Of a stretch of DNA of 64,000 nt, positions 52,784 to 63,627 are shown piece after piece. The DNA lies in the NCBI GenBank assembly GCA_947494565.1, contig CANLVG010000013.1:62001-126000 (forward strand). The letters run 5' to 3'. Source of the stretch: an uncultured Flavobacteriaceae bacterium. GTDB lineage: Bacteria; Bacteroidota; Bacteroidia; Flavobacteriales; Flavobacteriaceae. The notes below the pieces were generated by a model that saw only the letters and a program-made list of their open reading frames with translations, was not told the origin of the DNA and ran no database searches. Within the stretch, counting starts at the first letter, position 1. Every line of letters starts with the position of its first letter. Position numbers and translations under genes: made by a program.

Positions 52784-55700
52784 TTAATTCAGTTTATAAT
52801 GCACTTCGTTTTCTTGTAACTGGTGCAATAATTCACTCGATATTTGCACTTTCTGTTTTCTTGGGGATAAATTGACCTTGATTTCCTCTTCCATTTCATA
52901 GACGATAAAATTTAAGGTATGACTGCCACTATGGGAGACCAAAGTATCTTTCAAATACCGAATGCGTTCCTCCTTTAAATTGGCGATATTCAACTTGATG
53001 GTCAATTTTTTGGCGTAGGCTTCCATCACTTCCTGTAACAACATGAAACTATTGAACTGCATGCGAGGGTCCCCTTTTTTACCCGTATCTCGATTGACCC
53101 AACCATCACGCACAAAGATTTTCACGTAAGCAAAGGAATTGATCATCAAGAAATGACGGAATTTGAGATACTCCTCCCCAAAAATCCGAAACTCAAATGA
53201 ATCGGTGTAGTCTTCCATCGTAAAAGCGGCCCATCCTTTTCCATTTTTGGAAACGCGATGTTGCACATCAGTAATCACCCCGGCCATTGACAATTCGCGA
53301 TTGACATAGTTCTCGAGTTCGTTGGCGCAAGAAACACTGGCATTGCAAAAGGCTTCGATTTCCGTTTTGAAATCATCCAACGGATGGCCTGAAATATAGA
53401 TTCCGACAACTTCTTTTTCCCTACGAAGTTTCTCCATAGTACCCCATGCCTCACAAGGAGGCACTTCAGGTTCTGGAATCTGTGCTTCACTGATGCCCCC
53501 GAACATATCCATTTGGGATGAATTCTTGTTCTCTTGGTACTTCGCAGCCGATTTGATCACCTTTTCCAAAAAAGTAATCCCATCACCGGTATCGTGAAAA
53601 TATTGTGCCCGATGTGTAGTTCCGAAAGAATCAAATCCGCCTGCAACGGCTAAATTTTCAAAGGCTTTCTTATTCGCGGCCCGAAGATCGACGCGCTTCG
53701 CCAAATCGAAAACGGATTTGAAGTTGCCATCTTCCTTGCGATGCGCCACAATGGTTTCCACCGCCGAACGGCCGACCCCCTTAATGGCACCCATACCAAA
53801 ACGTACCGCCCCATTTTTGTTGACCGCAAATTTATAATACGATTCATTCACATCAGGGCCTAAAACCTCAAGCCCCATTCGTTTACATTCTTCCATGAAA
53901 AAGGTCACCTGCTTGATATCGTTCATGTTATTGCTCAAAACAGCCGCCATGTATTCTGCAGGATAATGTGCCTTGAGGTAAGCGGTCTGATAGGCGATAT
54001 AGGCGTAGCAGGTAGAGTGGCTTTTGTTGAAAGCATAGGCCGCAAAAGCTTCCCAATCTTTCCATATCTTTTCCAAGACTTCCCTAGGGTGTCCGTTCTT
54101 TTCACCTCCATCCAAAAACTGTGGTTTTAGTTTTTGGAGTAAGGCGAATATCTTCTTCCCCATGGCTTTTCGAAGTACATCGGCATCACCCTTGGAAAAA
54201 CCTGCTAATTTTTGGGAAAGCAACATCACCTGTTCTTGGTACACCGTGATACCATAGGTCTCCTTCAGGTATTCCTCCATATCCGGAAGGTCATAGGCAA
54301 TCTCCTCGTCGCCATGTTTTCTTCGGATAAAACTAGGGATATACTCCATTGGACCTGGGCGATACAGGGCATTCATGGCAATAAGGTCATCGAAAACAGA
54401 AGGCTTTAGATCCTTCATATGTTTTTGCATCCCCGGCGATTCATATTGAAATATCCCTACCGTATCCCCACGTTGAAAGAGCTCATAGGTCTTTTCATCG
54501 TCTAACGGAAAATCGTCCGGCACCAATTCGACCCCATGTTTGGCCTTTACGATCTTTACGGTGTCCTTGATCAAGGTCAAGGTCTTTAATCCCAAGAAAT
54601 CCATCTTCAATAGCCCGGCACTTTCAACGACGGAGTTATCGAATTGCGTCACATACAAGTCAGAATCCTTGGCCGTTGCCACCGGAACAAAATTGGTAAT
54701 ATCATCAGGGGTAATAATCACGCCACAGGCATGTATGCCCGTATTTCGAACTGAACCTTCAAGGGTTCTGGCCATTTTTAGGGTCTGCCCCTCCAAATCA
54801 TCACCTTCCGAAATATTCAGCAGCTGATGTACTTTCTCGAGATCGTCCGCGCGAAATTTCTTTTTCAGGTCCGTTTCCGACTGTCCGAAGATCTTTCCTA
54901 ACTTCGACATGGTCGGAATCAACTTCGCAATCCGGTCCGCATCACCCAGGGGCAGGTCCAGTACCCTGGCCGTATCACGAATGGAAGACTTCGCGGCCAT
55001 CGTACCATAAGTGATGATCTGTGCGACTTGGTTTGCACCATATTTATTGATCACATAATCCATCACACGACCTCGACCTTCATCATCGAAATCAATATCG
55101 ATATCGGGCATAGATACCCTATCCGGATTCAAGAACCGCTCAAAAAGCAAATCGTATTTCAAGGGGTCGATATTGGTAATCGTCAAACAGTAGGCGACCA
55201 CGGAACCTGCTGCAGAACCCCTACCGGGCCCAACGGATACATCCATGTTACGCGCCTCCCGAATAAAATCTTCTGTAATCAAAAAATAGCCCGGATACCC
55301 CGAATTTTTGATCGTATCCAATTCGAAATCGATACGCTCTTCGATTGCCGGCGTGATGACTTCATATCTTTTTTTGGCCCCTTCATACGTAATGTGGCGC
55401 AGGTAGGCATTCTCACCGCGATTACCTCCATCAATGGCATCTTCGGGCACTTTAAACGCTTCGGGAATATCGAATTTGGGCAGGAGTACATCGCGTGCCA
55501 ATTCAAAAGGTTCGATTTTGTTCAAAACCTCCGCCACATTTAAAATCGCATCCGGAAGGTCTTTGAACAGCTCTTTCATCTCTTCTTGAGACTTGAAATA
55601 GTATTCTTGATTGGGTAAGCCGTATCGATACCCACGCCCCCTGCCGATAGGAGTCGCCTGTTTTTCACCATCCTTCACGCACAGGAGAATATCATGGGCG

Positions 55701-57169
55701 TCGGCATCCGCTTTCGCGCAGTAATATGTATTGTTCGTCGCGACCATTTGTACCTGGTGCTTTTTGGCGAATTCGATCAATACCTGATTCACACGGTTTT
55801 CATCTTCTTGGCCATGTCGCATGATCTCTATGTAGAGATCATCGCCGAATTGTGCTTTCCACCAAAGCAAGGCCTCTTCCGCTTGCTTCTCCCCTACGTT
55901 CAAAATTTTACCGGGTACCTCGCCATACAGATTACCGGTCAGCACGATAACGTCTTCCTTGTACTGTTCAATTACCTTTTTATCGATTCGAGGCACATAA
56001 TAAAATCCGTCCGTATAGGCGATCGACGACATTTTGGCCAGATTGTGGTACCCTTTTTTGTTCTTTGCCAAGAGCACGATCTGATAGCCATAATCCTTTA
56101 CGTTCTTGTTCGTATGGTCATCGCAAACGAAAAATTCACATCCGATAATCGGTTTGATCTCGGTTTCCGATGGCAGCTCTCCTTTTTCGACTGCCTCGGC
56201 GTTTCTTGTCTTCACCCCGTTGTTATGTGCTTTGATTTCCTTAACGAAGTGAAAAGCGCCCATCATATTCGCATGGTCGGTAATCGCCACGGCCGGCATT
56301 TGGGCATCACCGGCAGCCTTTACCAGGTCACGAACAGCAATAGTGGATTGCAACACCGAAAACTGTGAATGGTTATGCAAATGCGCATACTGCGCCTCCT
56401 CGAGGGTTTGTACGTTTTTTTGGATCTCGGACTCCGATACGCCACCAGTGTCTTTTTCCCATAATGCATCCGCTATTTTTTTGGAAGCTTTTTTGAGATT
56501 GATATGCTTGAGTCCGATCAACTGGATTTCTTGAGGATTCTCGTCGGAGAAATTCTCATAGTAGTCGGGCTGTACATCCAATTTTTCAATGGGATAGTGT
56601 TTCCTTCGGAGGAGTTCCAAGAAGCAGCGGGTAGTGGCCTCCACATCGGCAGTAGCATTATGCGCTTCGCCGAAAGGCTCACCAAATAGGTGTTGATGTA
56701 ATTCCGTTAGGGTCGGAAGTTTAAATTTACCCCCTCGTCCACCGGGAATTTGACAAAGCACTGCGGTTTCTTCGGTACAGGTATCCAACACCGGAAGATC
56801 TTGTAAGGGGTTTTCAATCGCAAATCGATGAAACTCGGCCCCCATGATATTGACATCGAAGCCCACGTTTTGGCCGACAATAAATTTGGTCCGCGCCATC
56901 GCCGTGTTGAACTTTTCAAGCACTTCGGCCATGGAAACACCCTTTTGCTCTGCCAGAGCCGTAGATATGCCATGGATCTTTTCGGCATCGTACGGAATGT
57001 TGAATCCTTCGGGTTTGACCAGATAATCTTGATGCTCCACCAGATTGCCCATTTCATCATGTAGCTGCCAAGCGATTTGAATACAGCGCGGCCAGTTATC
57101 CGTGTCGGTTATAGGGGCATTCCAATTCTTGGGCAACCCAGTGGTTTCGGTATCGAAGATCAAATACAT
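52784..57169 (-). CDS. dnaE: DNA polymerase III alpha subunit with fused proofreading exonuclease
   Basis: 1461 residues. The N-terminal 200 residues form a DnaQ-type 3'-5' exonuclease (FDTETTG with Asp6 and Glu8, then ADVEATTR near the end). A PHP domain starts near residue 265 (AHLHNHSQFSVLQSTIAV). The polymerase core has GPGRGSAAGS near residue 646 and PDIDIDF near 686, followed by helix-hairpin-helix and OB-fold regions. The fusion of exonuclease and polymerase is typical of Bacteroidota DnaE and replaces a separate epsilon subunit. It is the replicative polymerase. No frameshift is seen. Confidence 0.95.
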   Translation of the reverse strand: MYLIFDTETTGLPKNWNAPITDTDNWPRCIQIAWQLHDEMGNLVEHQDYLVKPEGFNIPYDAEKIHGISTALAEQKGVSMAEVLEKFNTAMARTKFIVGQNVGFDVNIMGAEFHRFAIENPLQDLPVLDTCTEETAVLCQIPGGRGGKFKLPTLTELHQHLFGEPFGEAHNATADVEATTRCFLELLRRKHYPIEKLDVQPDYYENFSDENPQEIQLIGLKHINLKKASKKIADALWEKDTGGVSESEIQKNVQTLEEAQYAHLHNHSQFSVLQSTIAVRDLVKAAGDAQMPAVAITDHANMMGAFHFVKEIKAHNNGVKTRNAEAVEKGELPSETEIKPIIGCEFFVCDDHTNKNVKDYGYQIVLLAKNKKGYHNLAKMSSIAYTDGFYYVPRIDKKVIEQYKEDVIVLTGNLYGEVPGKILNVGEKQAEEALLWWKAQFGDDLYIEIMRHGQEDENRVNQVLIEFAKKHQVQMVATNNTYYCAKADADAHDILLCVKDGEKQATPIGRGRGYRYGLPNQEYYFKSQEEMKELFKDLPDAILNVAEVLNKIEPFELARDVLLPKFDIPEAFKVPEDAIDGGNRGENAYLRHITYEGAKKRYEVITPAIEERIDFELDTIKNSGYPGYFLITEDFIREARNMDVSVGPGRGSAAGSVVAYCLTITNIDPLKYDLLFERFLNPDRVSMPDIDIDFDDEGRGRVMDYVINKYGANQVAQIITYGTMAAKSSIRDTARVLDLPLGDADRIAKLIPTMSKLGKIFGQSETDLKKKFRADDLEKVHQLLNISEGDDLEGQTLKMARTLEGSVRNTGIHACGVIITPDDITNFVPVATAKDSDLYVTQFDNSVVESAGLLKMDFLGLKTLTLIKDTVKIVKAKHGVELVPDDFPLDDEKTYELFQRGDTVGIFQYESPGMQKHMKDLKPSVFDDLIAMNALYRPGPMEYIPSFIRRKHGDEEIAYDLPDMEEYLKETYGITVYQEQVMLLSQKLAGFSKGDADVLRKAMGKKIFALLQKLKPQFLDGGEKNGHPREVLEKIWKDWEAFAAYAFNKSHSTCYAYIAYQTAYLKAHYPAEYMAAVLSNNMNDIKQVTFFMEECKRMGLEVLGPDVNESYYKFAVNKNGAVRFGMGAIKGVGRSAVETIVAHRKEDGNFKSVFDLAKRVDLRAANKKAFENLAVAGGFDSFGTTHRAQYFHDTGDGITFLEKVIKSAAKYQENKNSSQMDMFGGISEAQIPEPEVPPCEAWGTMEKLRREKEVVGIYISGHPLDDFKTEIEAFCNASVSCANELENYVNRELSMAGVITDVQHRVSKNGKGWAAFTMEDYTDSFEFRIFGEEYLKFRHFLMINSFAYVKIFVRDGWVNRDTGKKGDPRMQFNSFMLLQEVMEAYAKKLTIKLNIANLKEERIRYLKDTLVSHSGSHTLNFIVYEMEEEIKVNLSPRKQKVQISSELLHQLQENEVHYKLN

Positions 57170-57367
57170 ATATACTCGTGTCGAATTATAAAAAACGAAA
57201 TTCCAAATTTCAAACCCTTAACATTGAAATTTTCGGCTTGACCATTGGAATTTCCGACTTCAAAAAAGTACCCCTAAAAATACGGAAAAGGTGCAGTTTG
57301 AAAAAGGGGAGTTGTTAGGAGTTATTAACGCCACAATTTCGAATTCATGAATATTGGGAACATTACC

Positions 57368-57375
57368 TATATTTA
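57368..57375 (+). promoter_or_regulatory. Putative -7 element of sulfatase gene
   Basis: TATATTTA matches TAnnTTTG apart from the last base and sits 20 bases upstream of the chosen ATG. No TTTG -33 box is clear. The rest of the gap 57170-57395 holds nothing recognisable. Confidence 0.35.
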
Positions 57376-57395
57376 GGGAAACCCAAGGTTCAATT

Positions 57396-58823
57396 ATGAA
57401 AAAAACTACCCTTATCAATCTAATGTTATTCGCCCTACTTCTCATAGGTTGTAATGCAGAAGAAAAAAAAACCGATACGACCACCCCGGATAACCGAACA
57501 CCCAACTTCATTGTCATCTTTGCCGATGATCTCGGCTATGGGGATTTGGGAGCCTATGGCCATCCCACCATCAAAACCCCTCACTTAGACCGTATGGCTC
57601 AAGAAGGTCAAAAATGGACCAACTTCTATGTGGGCGCTAGTGTCTGCACCCCAAGTAGGGCTGCTCTTTTGACCGGAAGACTTCCGGTTCGTAGCGGAAT
57701 GGCGAGCAATACACATCGGGTATTGTTCCCTGATTCGAAAAATGGCCTACCCGCTTCCGAAATCACGCTCGCCGAACAATTGAAAAAAGTCGGATACCGC
57801 ACCGCAGCTATTGGAAAATGGCATTTGGGCCATAAGGAACAATACCTCCCAACAAATCATGGGTTTGACTATTACTTCGGCATCCCGTATTCCAATGATA
57901 TGGACATGGTCGATGGGCTATTACCGTACTGGGACTATTGGCAACAACCCAACGATTCCATTAAGACCGAACATTTCAATGTACCCTTGCTCCGCAATAC
58001 GGAAATCATTGAAAGACCTGCGGATCAAAATAACATCACCACCCGGTATTCCGATGAGGCCGTTTCATATATCAAAGAGAATAAAGAAGCGCCTTTCTTT
58101 ATTTATCTGGCCCACAACCTGCCCCACATTCCTCTGTTCGCATCGGATAAGTTCAAGGGCACAAGCGAGAGAGGACTCTACGGTGATGTCTTGCAAGAAA
58201 TCGATGATGGCGTCGGCAAAATCATCAAGACATTAAAAGATGAAGGGTTGGCCGAGAATACCATTGTGGTGTTCACATCGGACAACGGACCCTGGCTCCC
58301 CTTTAAGCTAAATGGTGGTTCTGCTGGATTACTAAAGGCAGGAAAAGGCACCACTTGGGAAGGCGGTATGCGCGAACCGGGTATCTTCTGGGGGCCCGGT
58401 ACAATCGCCCCCGGGCTCGTCACTGAGATGGGGTCAACTATGGACCTGTTCGCCACCTTTAGCAGTATGGCAGGCGCACCGCTCCCCGAAGACCGAATTC
58501 TTGACAGTCATGATTTAAGCACTGTTTTGCTTCAAGGAAAAGAAAGTCCCAGAAAAAGTCTTATCTATTATCGGGGCACAGAAATATATGCTGTTCGTCA
58601 TGGGGATTTCAAAGCGCATTTCTTCACGCAAGGGGCCTACGGAGAGTTTGGGGAGCGCCTGGCACATGACCCTCCATTGCTCTATAACCTCAGCCACGAT
58701 CCGGGAGAGCAGTTCGATATCGCTCAAAAACACCCTGAAATCCTACAAAAAGTAGATTCGATAAAAGCGTTGCACCAATCAAAATTGAAACCAGGCAAAG
58801 ATCAATTGGCCGATAGGGAGTGA
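57396..58823 (+). CDS. Sulfatase (arylsulfatase type), lipoprotein
   Basis: The lipoprotein signal peptide ends at LLIGC (ATG 57396; an earlier frame start at 57354 would not give a signal). Formylglycine-type sulfatase: metal-binding [10 protein letters not shown], the CxPxR motif [12 protein letters not shown] with Cys84, KWHLGH, the ANP/HNLPH loop and TSDNGPW. The Cys is matured by a separate formylglycine-generating enzyme not in this window. It removes sulfate esters from glycans or other substrates at the outer surface; marine Bacteroidota use many of these on algal polysaccharides. Substrate not predictable. Confidence 0.9.
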   Translation: MKKTTLINLMLFALLLIGCNAEEKKTDTTTPDNRTPNFIVIFADDLGYGDLGAYGHPTIKTPHLDRMAQEGQKWTNFYVGASVCTPSRAALLTGRLPVRSGMASNTHRVLFPDSKNGLPASEITLAEQLKKVGYRTAAIGKWHLGHKEQYLPTNHGFDYYFGIPYSNDMDMVDGLLPYWDYWQQPNDSIKTEHFNVPLLRNTEIIERPADQNNITTRYSDEAVSYIKENKEAPFFIYLAHNLPHIPLFASDKFKGTSERGLYGDVLQEIDDGVGKIIKTLKDEGLAENTIVVFTSDNGPWLPFKLNGGSAGLLKAGKGTTWEGGMREPGIFWGPGTIAPGLVTEMGSTMDLFATFSSMAGAPLPEDRILDSHDLSTVLLQGKESPRKSLIYYRGTEIYAVRHGDFKAHFFTQGAYGEFGERLAHDPPLLYNLSHDPGEQFDIAQKHPEILQKVDSIKALHQSKLKPGKDQLADRE

Positions 58824-58841
58824 AGTAACCCAATAAAGTTC

Positions 58842-58871
58842 TTGCCTATAATGGAAATTGAAGTATATTTG
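58842..58871 (+). promoter_or_regulatory. Promoter of rpsP operon
   Basis: A TATATTTG box at 58864-58871 matches the TAnnTTTG consensus exactly; a TTG at 58842-58844 (in GTTCTTGCC) lies about 19 bp upstream as a -33 element. It precedes a leader of about 62 bases before the rpsP ATG. Confidence 0.55.
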
Positions 58872-58933
58872 CAGCCCGTTTGGGACAAAATGAATTAATA
58901 ATCAGGGTCGGGCACCCTACAAATTAATGTGAT

Positions 58934-59575
58934 ATGCCAGTTAAAATTAGATTACAGAGACACGGTAAAAAAGGAAAACCATTTTATTGGATCGTAGCAG
59001 CAGATGCTAGAGCAAAAAGAGATGGTAAATTCTTGGAGAAATTAGGAATCTACAATCCGAATACCAACCCAGCAACAATCGAATTAAATCTTGACAACTC
59101 AGTTCAGTGGTTACAGAACGGTGCGCAACCAACTGACACTGCTAGAGCGATATTGTCTTATAAAGGAGTTCTTCTGAAGCATCACTTGTTAGGTGGTTTG
59201 CGAAAAGGAGCTTTGACCGAAGAGCAAGTGGAAGAAAAGTTCGACGCTTGGTTAAAAGAAAAAGAAGCATCAGTTGCTGCCAAAGTAGGTGGATTGGACA
59301 AAGCCAAGGCAGAAGCTAAAGCCGCTGCTTTAAAAGCTGAAAAAGAGGTAAACGAAAAACGTGCCATCGCAGCTGCAGAAGCAGAATTGCCAGAAACCCC
59401 TGAGGTGGTTGAAGGTGAAATCGAAGTTACCGAGACCGCAAGCGAAGAAGTTGCGGAAGCTGTGGTTGAAGAAGCTCCTGTTGCTGAAGAAGCGCCAGCT
59501 GTTGAAGAGGCTCCGGCGAAGGAAGAACCTAAAAAAGAAGAGGCAGCACCTGCTGCATCCTCTGAGGAAGAATAA
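58934..59575 (+). CDS. rpsP: 30S ribosomal protein S16 with long acidic tail
   Basis: The first 80 residues are S16 ([20 protein letters not shown], then [10 protein letters not shown] and [19 protein letters not shown]), a component of the small-subunit 5' domain. The remaining 130 residues form an Ala/Glu/Pro/Val-rich tail absent from short S16 proteins; extended S16 tails are common in Bacteroidota. It precedes rimM by 15 bases. Confidence 0.95.
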   Translation: MPVKIRLQRHGKKGKPFYWIVAADARAKRDGKFLEKLGIYNPNTNPATIELNLDNSVQWLQNGAQPTDTARAILSYKGVLLKHHLLGGLRKGALTEEQVEEKFDAWLKEKEASVAAKVGGLDKAKAEAKAAALKAEKEVNEKRAIAAAEAELPETPEVVEGEIEVTETASEEVAEAVVEEAPVAEEAPAVEEAPAKEEPKKEEAAPAASSEEE

Positions 59576-59590
59576 TATACTTTAGGAACG

Positions 59591-60118
59591 ATGCGAAAGG
59601 AAGACTGTTTCTACCTAGGCAAAATCGTTTCGAAATACAGTTTTAAGGGTGAAGTATTGGTGAAAATCGATACGGACGAACCCGAATTATACGATAATAT
59701 GGAATCAGTTTTTGTTGCCCTGCGCAACAATCTGATTCCATTTTTTATTCGCAAATGCCGCTTGCACAAATCACAGTTGCTGCGCATCGATTTCGAGGAA
59801 GTGAACTCAGAGGATGATGCCGACAAGATCATGGGTTCAGAACTCTATTTGCCACTTTCCTTTTTGCCGGAACTTACCGGTAATAAATTCTACTTTCACG
59901 AGGTGATCGGTTTCAGGGTGCTCGATAGCATCCACGGCGATATCGGAGTCATTCAAAGTGTGAACGATACCACTTCACAAGCCCTCTTTGAGGTCTTGAA
60001 AGACGAAAAAGAGCTATTGATCCCCATCAGTGATGACATTATTGCCAAAGTGGACCGAGAGCAGAAGGTGATTCATGTGACTACGCCCGATGGGCTGGTC
60101 GATCTGTATTTGGACTAG
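59591..60118 (+). CDS. rimM: Ribosome maturation factor RimM
   Basis: 175 residues with the RimM N-terminal beta-barrel (YLGKIVSKYSFKGEVLVK) and a PRC-barrel C-terminal domain (DDIIAKVDREQKVIHVTTPDGL). It assists maturation of the 30S head and commonly follows rpsP. In many bacteria trmD and rplS come next; here the next gene is convergent, so the operon ends. The last four bases overlap the VCBS gene stop. Confidence 0.95.
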   Translation: MRKEDCFYLGKIVSKYSFKGEVLVKIDTDEPELYDNMESVFVALRNNLIPFFIRKCRLHKSQLLRIDFEEVNSEDDADKIMGSELYLPLSFLPELTGNKFYFHEVIGFRVLDSIHGDIGVIQSVNDTTSQALFEVLKDEKELLIPISDDIIAKVDREQKVIHVTTPDGLVDLYLD

Positions 60119-63100
60119 TCACGGTTTAGCTCAAAAATTTCCAGTTCCTCAGCATTGCTCCCGGCCAAAAGACAAGTAGCTCCATCTATAGTTATGGTTT
60201 GTACTATTTTCACATCACCGGACAGATGCAATCCGGTGGTACTGGCATTCAATGGAGTAAAGGCACCCATTCCTTGATTGATCAGCACCAAGCCATAACC
60301 CGCATCGTTGCGTGGCGTTTCGATTTCCGAACCAAACATATTACCCGCGACAATTAAATCTTCTTGTCCATCGCCATTCAAATCTTTTATGACCACGTCA
60401 TTAATGGAAGAGAGTTGAGCCATATCAGGAAAAGGTATGAATTCAAAACGCCCACTTCCGTTGTTCTTCAAAACCCCGCTTTTAAAATTATAGCTAGATA
60501 GCCGCAATGCATTTTGAAGTTTATCACCTCCATAAATTTCAGGAAGGGTCGATTTCCCAAATTCATCATAGGTGGGCATTACTTGTTTTATGGTAGGAAT
60601 TTGCTGCGATGAGCACTCCCTTCCGCGAACTGGGAATAAATCGCCAAAATTGTAGTACCCCAAGACCAGGTCTTTGTTTCCGTTGGCATCGAAATCATGA
60701 TAATACAACTCAAACGGCTCATCGGTACTGGCTTTATATTTATAGTTCTCCCCTAAATTACCCAAGATATAGTCATCATCGCCATCATTATCGATATCAA
60801 AGGCCTTCACGGAGTAATACCAGCCTGAAAGGCTATCCAAGACTTGGTCTTTTACCTTTTTGAAGGTATTGTTCTCATTTCGGAAAAAAGTGGGTGACAT
60901 CCATTCGCCTACAATACACAGATCGGTATCCCCATCCGAATCAAAATCGGTCCATGACGCATCGGTTACCAGACCAATGCTTTTCAATTCAGGTGCCGCT
61001 TCCGTATTGACGTTTCGAAACTTACCGGCTTCGTTTCTCAGAATATAACTGGTTTGTGGCGTTGGATAATCACCAGGAATATGTCTTCCGCCCACAAAAA
61101 GATCCTCAAAACCATCTTTATCATAGTCGGCGATACGTATTTTAGAACTACTGATATATAGATTATCCGGCAGCAAATCCAATCTTTTTACAAATTGCCC
61201 ATTGGTATTCTCATATAAACGATCGCGATAATTTGGGGAATTCGCTTCAAATTCATTCCCCCCACTGGCGACATAAAGATCCAGGTCTCCATCATTGTCA
61301 AAATCAAAAAACTGCGAGGCCACATCTTCAAAGATCGAGTCCTTTAAAAAGGTCTGGTGTATCTTGAATTGTCCGTTAGGCAATTGACTATACAGGGTTG
61401 ACGCCGTACCAGTGCTCTGTCCCAAATAAATATCATCAAGGCCATCCGAATTTATATCGCCCACCGCGAGCGATGGTCCAAACCGCGATAATTTATGGGG
61501 CAATAACAGTTGCTTGGCATAGTCGTCAAAATCATTTTCCTCATGGTTCATACGAATATCCAAGGCCAAGCTTTCGAAAATCTTGGATACCTCCGTTTGC
61601 TTCTTGCGCGTTATCTTCTTTGAATCATAGGTAACCGTTAGGTGTTTATTGGGCTCAATTTGTGATACTTTTTGCCTTTCCCCTTGAGGCCAGTATACAA
61701 TCAAGGAGTCCACCTTACTTTCCTTTCCCAAACCTATATGCAACCTCGGGGATATAGAAGATTGGTAGCCCCGTGTGAGGTAGTTTTCATACAATTGCTT
61801 ACCGCCCTCGGTGTATACCAGAACTTTGGCTCCTATTCCAAGATTGTTCTTCGGCATCCCTTTTAAACTCACTTGCATAAAATTTGTTTGCCGTTGATCG
61901 GAATGGTTTTCCAAGACTTGCGCTTTCTTATCTACATTGTTGATGACCAAATCAAGATCTCCGTCGTTGTCAAGATCCGCATATGCCGCTCCATTGGAGT
62001 AGTCCTTAGCCGCATTTTGCACCCATTTCTCAGAAACGTTCTCAAACCTTAGCCCCCCTTTGTTCGTATAAAAGTAATTGCGCTGAGGGCGATGTGGGGT
62101 TCTGTTGACCAATGAATTGATTTTTTCAGGATTAGAGAGTGCATCTGGGTTTGCCCTTTTAAACTCTTGCATACCCTTGTAGAAGTCTTTATTTCGAAAA
62201 TCCCTCTTAATACCATTGGATATAAAAATATCTTTCAGTCCGTCATTGTCAAAATCAGCTAGTAAAGGCGCCCAGCTCCAATCGGTATTCGAAATTCCAC
62301 TGATTTGCGCCACGTCCGAAAAGAAAGGGATACCGGTAGAATCAATATGGGTACTATGTTTTTGCAAGGCGTTGTACATGTACTGATAATGCTTTCCTTG
62401 AGCCACATTATTCTCGAATTTCTCAGGATTCATGCTGGCCATGCTTGTTTTCATCCCGTAATTATCTTCCGATACCATGTCGAGGGTGATAACATCCACA
62501 AAGCCATCATTATCAAAATCGGCGATATCATTTCCCATTGAGAAGTTTGATATATGATTGGTGGCTTGCTTGACTACTTCTTTGAACGTACCGTTCTTTT
62601 GATTGATATACAAATAGTCTCTTTCATCATAGTCATTGGATACGTACACATCGGGCCATCCATCTAAATTCATATCACTTACCCCTAAACCAAGGCCGTA
62701 GGAAATTGCATTGGAATAGATGCCGACTTCTTTCGTTTTATCAACATATACACCATTTTCATTACTATAAAACTTATCCCCTAATGGGGAAAAAGCCTCT
62801 CGACTGGCTTCCGCACTGAAGGTCTGAGGGTTATGGTTCATCAAATACATGTCTAGGTCACCGTCGAGATCAAAATCGAAAAAGGCTGCCTGAATCGAAT
62901 AACTCGTATCGTTTATACCAAAGGCCTTTGCCGCTTCCTCAAAGGTGGGAATACCGTCTTCATTAATGCCTTGATTGATATACAATTCATTTTCCAGTAG
63001 CGAAGCTTTACCATAGGGCCCGGATTTGCACAGGTAGATATCCAACAAGCCATCTGCATTAATGTCTACCATGCTAGTTCCTGTAGTCCAGCCCTTTTTA

Positions 63101-63432
63101 CCCCTAACCCCGGAGATTTCGGTTATCTTCTCGAATTCTAGATTTCCTTTGTTGAGATAAAGCTGGTTGTCATTAAGGTTGGACGTCAGGTAAATATCTT
63201 CGAGACCATCATTATTGACATCGCCTATGGAAACACCCCCGCCATTATAGACATATTCGTATACAAAAGAATTGGTCAATTCATTTTCGGGAATATGATT
63301 AACGAAGTCAATATTGGAGTGTCTACTCGGTACCTCTTGAAATAGATAAGTGGACTCTTTGGTGCTACAAGCGCCCATCAATAACAAAGACAGTACTACA
63401 CAATATAGATCAAAGCGTCGATACGCGGCCAT
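60115..63432 (-). CDS. VCBS/FG-GAP repeat lipoprotein with ASPIC/UnbV domain
   Basis: Start chosen at ATG 63430-63432 (a GTG lies nine codons upstream); the lipoprotein signal ends at MGAC. About 1105 residues, made of many FG-GAP/VCBS repeats with DxDxDG calcium-binding loops (for example DVNNDGLEDIYL, DFDNDGFVDVITL, DFDNDGDLDLYVA). In the middle, about residues 530-600, comes the ASPIC/UnbV domain (GIGAKVLVYTEGGKQLYENY). These surface proteins often accompany susC/susD-like loci in marine Bacteroidota; the SusD fragment at the right edge fits that pairing. Function unknown. Confidence 0.88.
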   Translation of the reverse strand: MAAYRRFDLYCVVLSLLLMGACSTKESTYLFQEVPSRHSNIDFVNHIPENELTNSFVYEYVYNGGGVSIGDVNNDGLEDIYLTSNLNDNQLYLNKGNLEFEKITEISGVRGKKGWTTGTSMVDINADGLLDIYLCKSGPYGKASLLENELYINQGINEDGIPTFEEAAKAFGINDTSYSIQAAFFDFDLDGDLDMYLMNHNPQTFSAEASREAFSPLGDKFYSNENGVYVDKTKEVGIYSNAISYGLGLGVSDMNLDGWPDVYVSNDYDERDYLYINQKNGTFKEVVKQATNHISNFSMGNDIADFDNDGFVDVITLDMVSEDNYGMKTSMASMNPEKFENNVAQGKHYQYMYNALQKHSTHIDSTGIPFFSDVAQISGISNTDWSWAPLLADFDNDGLKDIFISNGIKRDFRNKDFYKGMQEFKRANPDALSNPEKINSLVNRTPHRPQRNYFYTNKGGLRFENVSEKWVQNAAKDYSNGAAYADLDNDGDLDLVINNVDKKAQVLENHSDQRQTNFMQVSLKGMPKNNLGIGAKVLVYTEGGKQLYENYLTRGYQSSISPRLHIGLGKESKVDSLIVYWPQGERQKVSQIEPNKHLTVTYDSKKITRKKQTEVSKIFESLALDIRMNHEENDFDDYAKQLLLPHKLSRFGPSLAVGDINSDGLDDIYLGQSTGTASTLYSQLPNGQFKIHQTFLKDSIFEDVASQFFDFDNDGDLDLYVASGGNEFEANSPNYRDRLYENTNGQFVKRLDLLPDNLYISSSKIRIADYDKDGFEDLFVGGRHIPGDYPTPQTSYILRNEAGKFRNVNTEAAPELKSIGLVTDASWTDFDSDGDTDLCIVGEWMSPTFFRNENNTFKKVKDQVLDSLSGWYYSVKAFDIDNDGDDDYILGNLGENYKYKASTDEPFELYYHDFDANGNKDLVLGYYNFGDLFPVRGRECSSQQIPTIKQVMPTYDEFGKSTLPEIYGGDKLQNALRLSSYNFKSGVLKNNGSGRFEFIPFPDMAQLSSINDVVIKDLNGDGQEDLIVAGNMFGSEIETPRNDAGYGLVLINQGMGAFTPLNASTTGLHLSGDVKIVQTITIDGATCLLAGSNAEELEIFELNRD

Positions 63433-63560
63433 CACTTTTGATTTACGGGTCTGAATCACATTTTAGGTTTGAACCTCAGAGATGAAGTGTCTCTATTCAA
63501 AAATACATTTTCTTATCAGTTTTCAATTAGCTTCCTCCATTGAGGACGTGCGAACTTACA

Positions 63561-63589
63561 CAAAAAATAGAGGAGGGTTTCCCCTCCTC
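63561..63589 (-). terminator. Rho-independent terminator of the susD-like gene
   Basis: GAGGAGGG at 63570-63577 pairs with CCCTCCTC at 63582-63589; on the minus strand the hairpin is followed by TATTTTTTG (63561-63569). It lies 38 bases past the susD-like stop. Confidence 0.8.
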
Positions 63590-63627
63590 ATTCATGAACT
63601 AACTCAAAACTAACTCAACAAATTAAG

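Noticed and set aside
55694-56368. 224-codon frame on the plus strand inside dnaE
   Set aside because: Antisense shadow of the dnaE coding sequence; dnaE has all its motifs and this translation has no recognisable domain.
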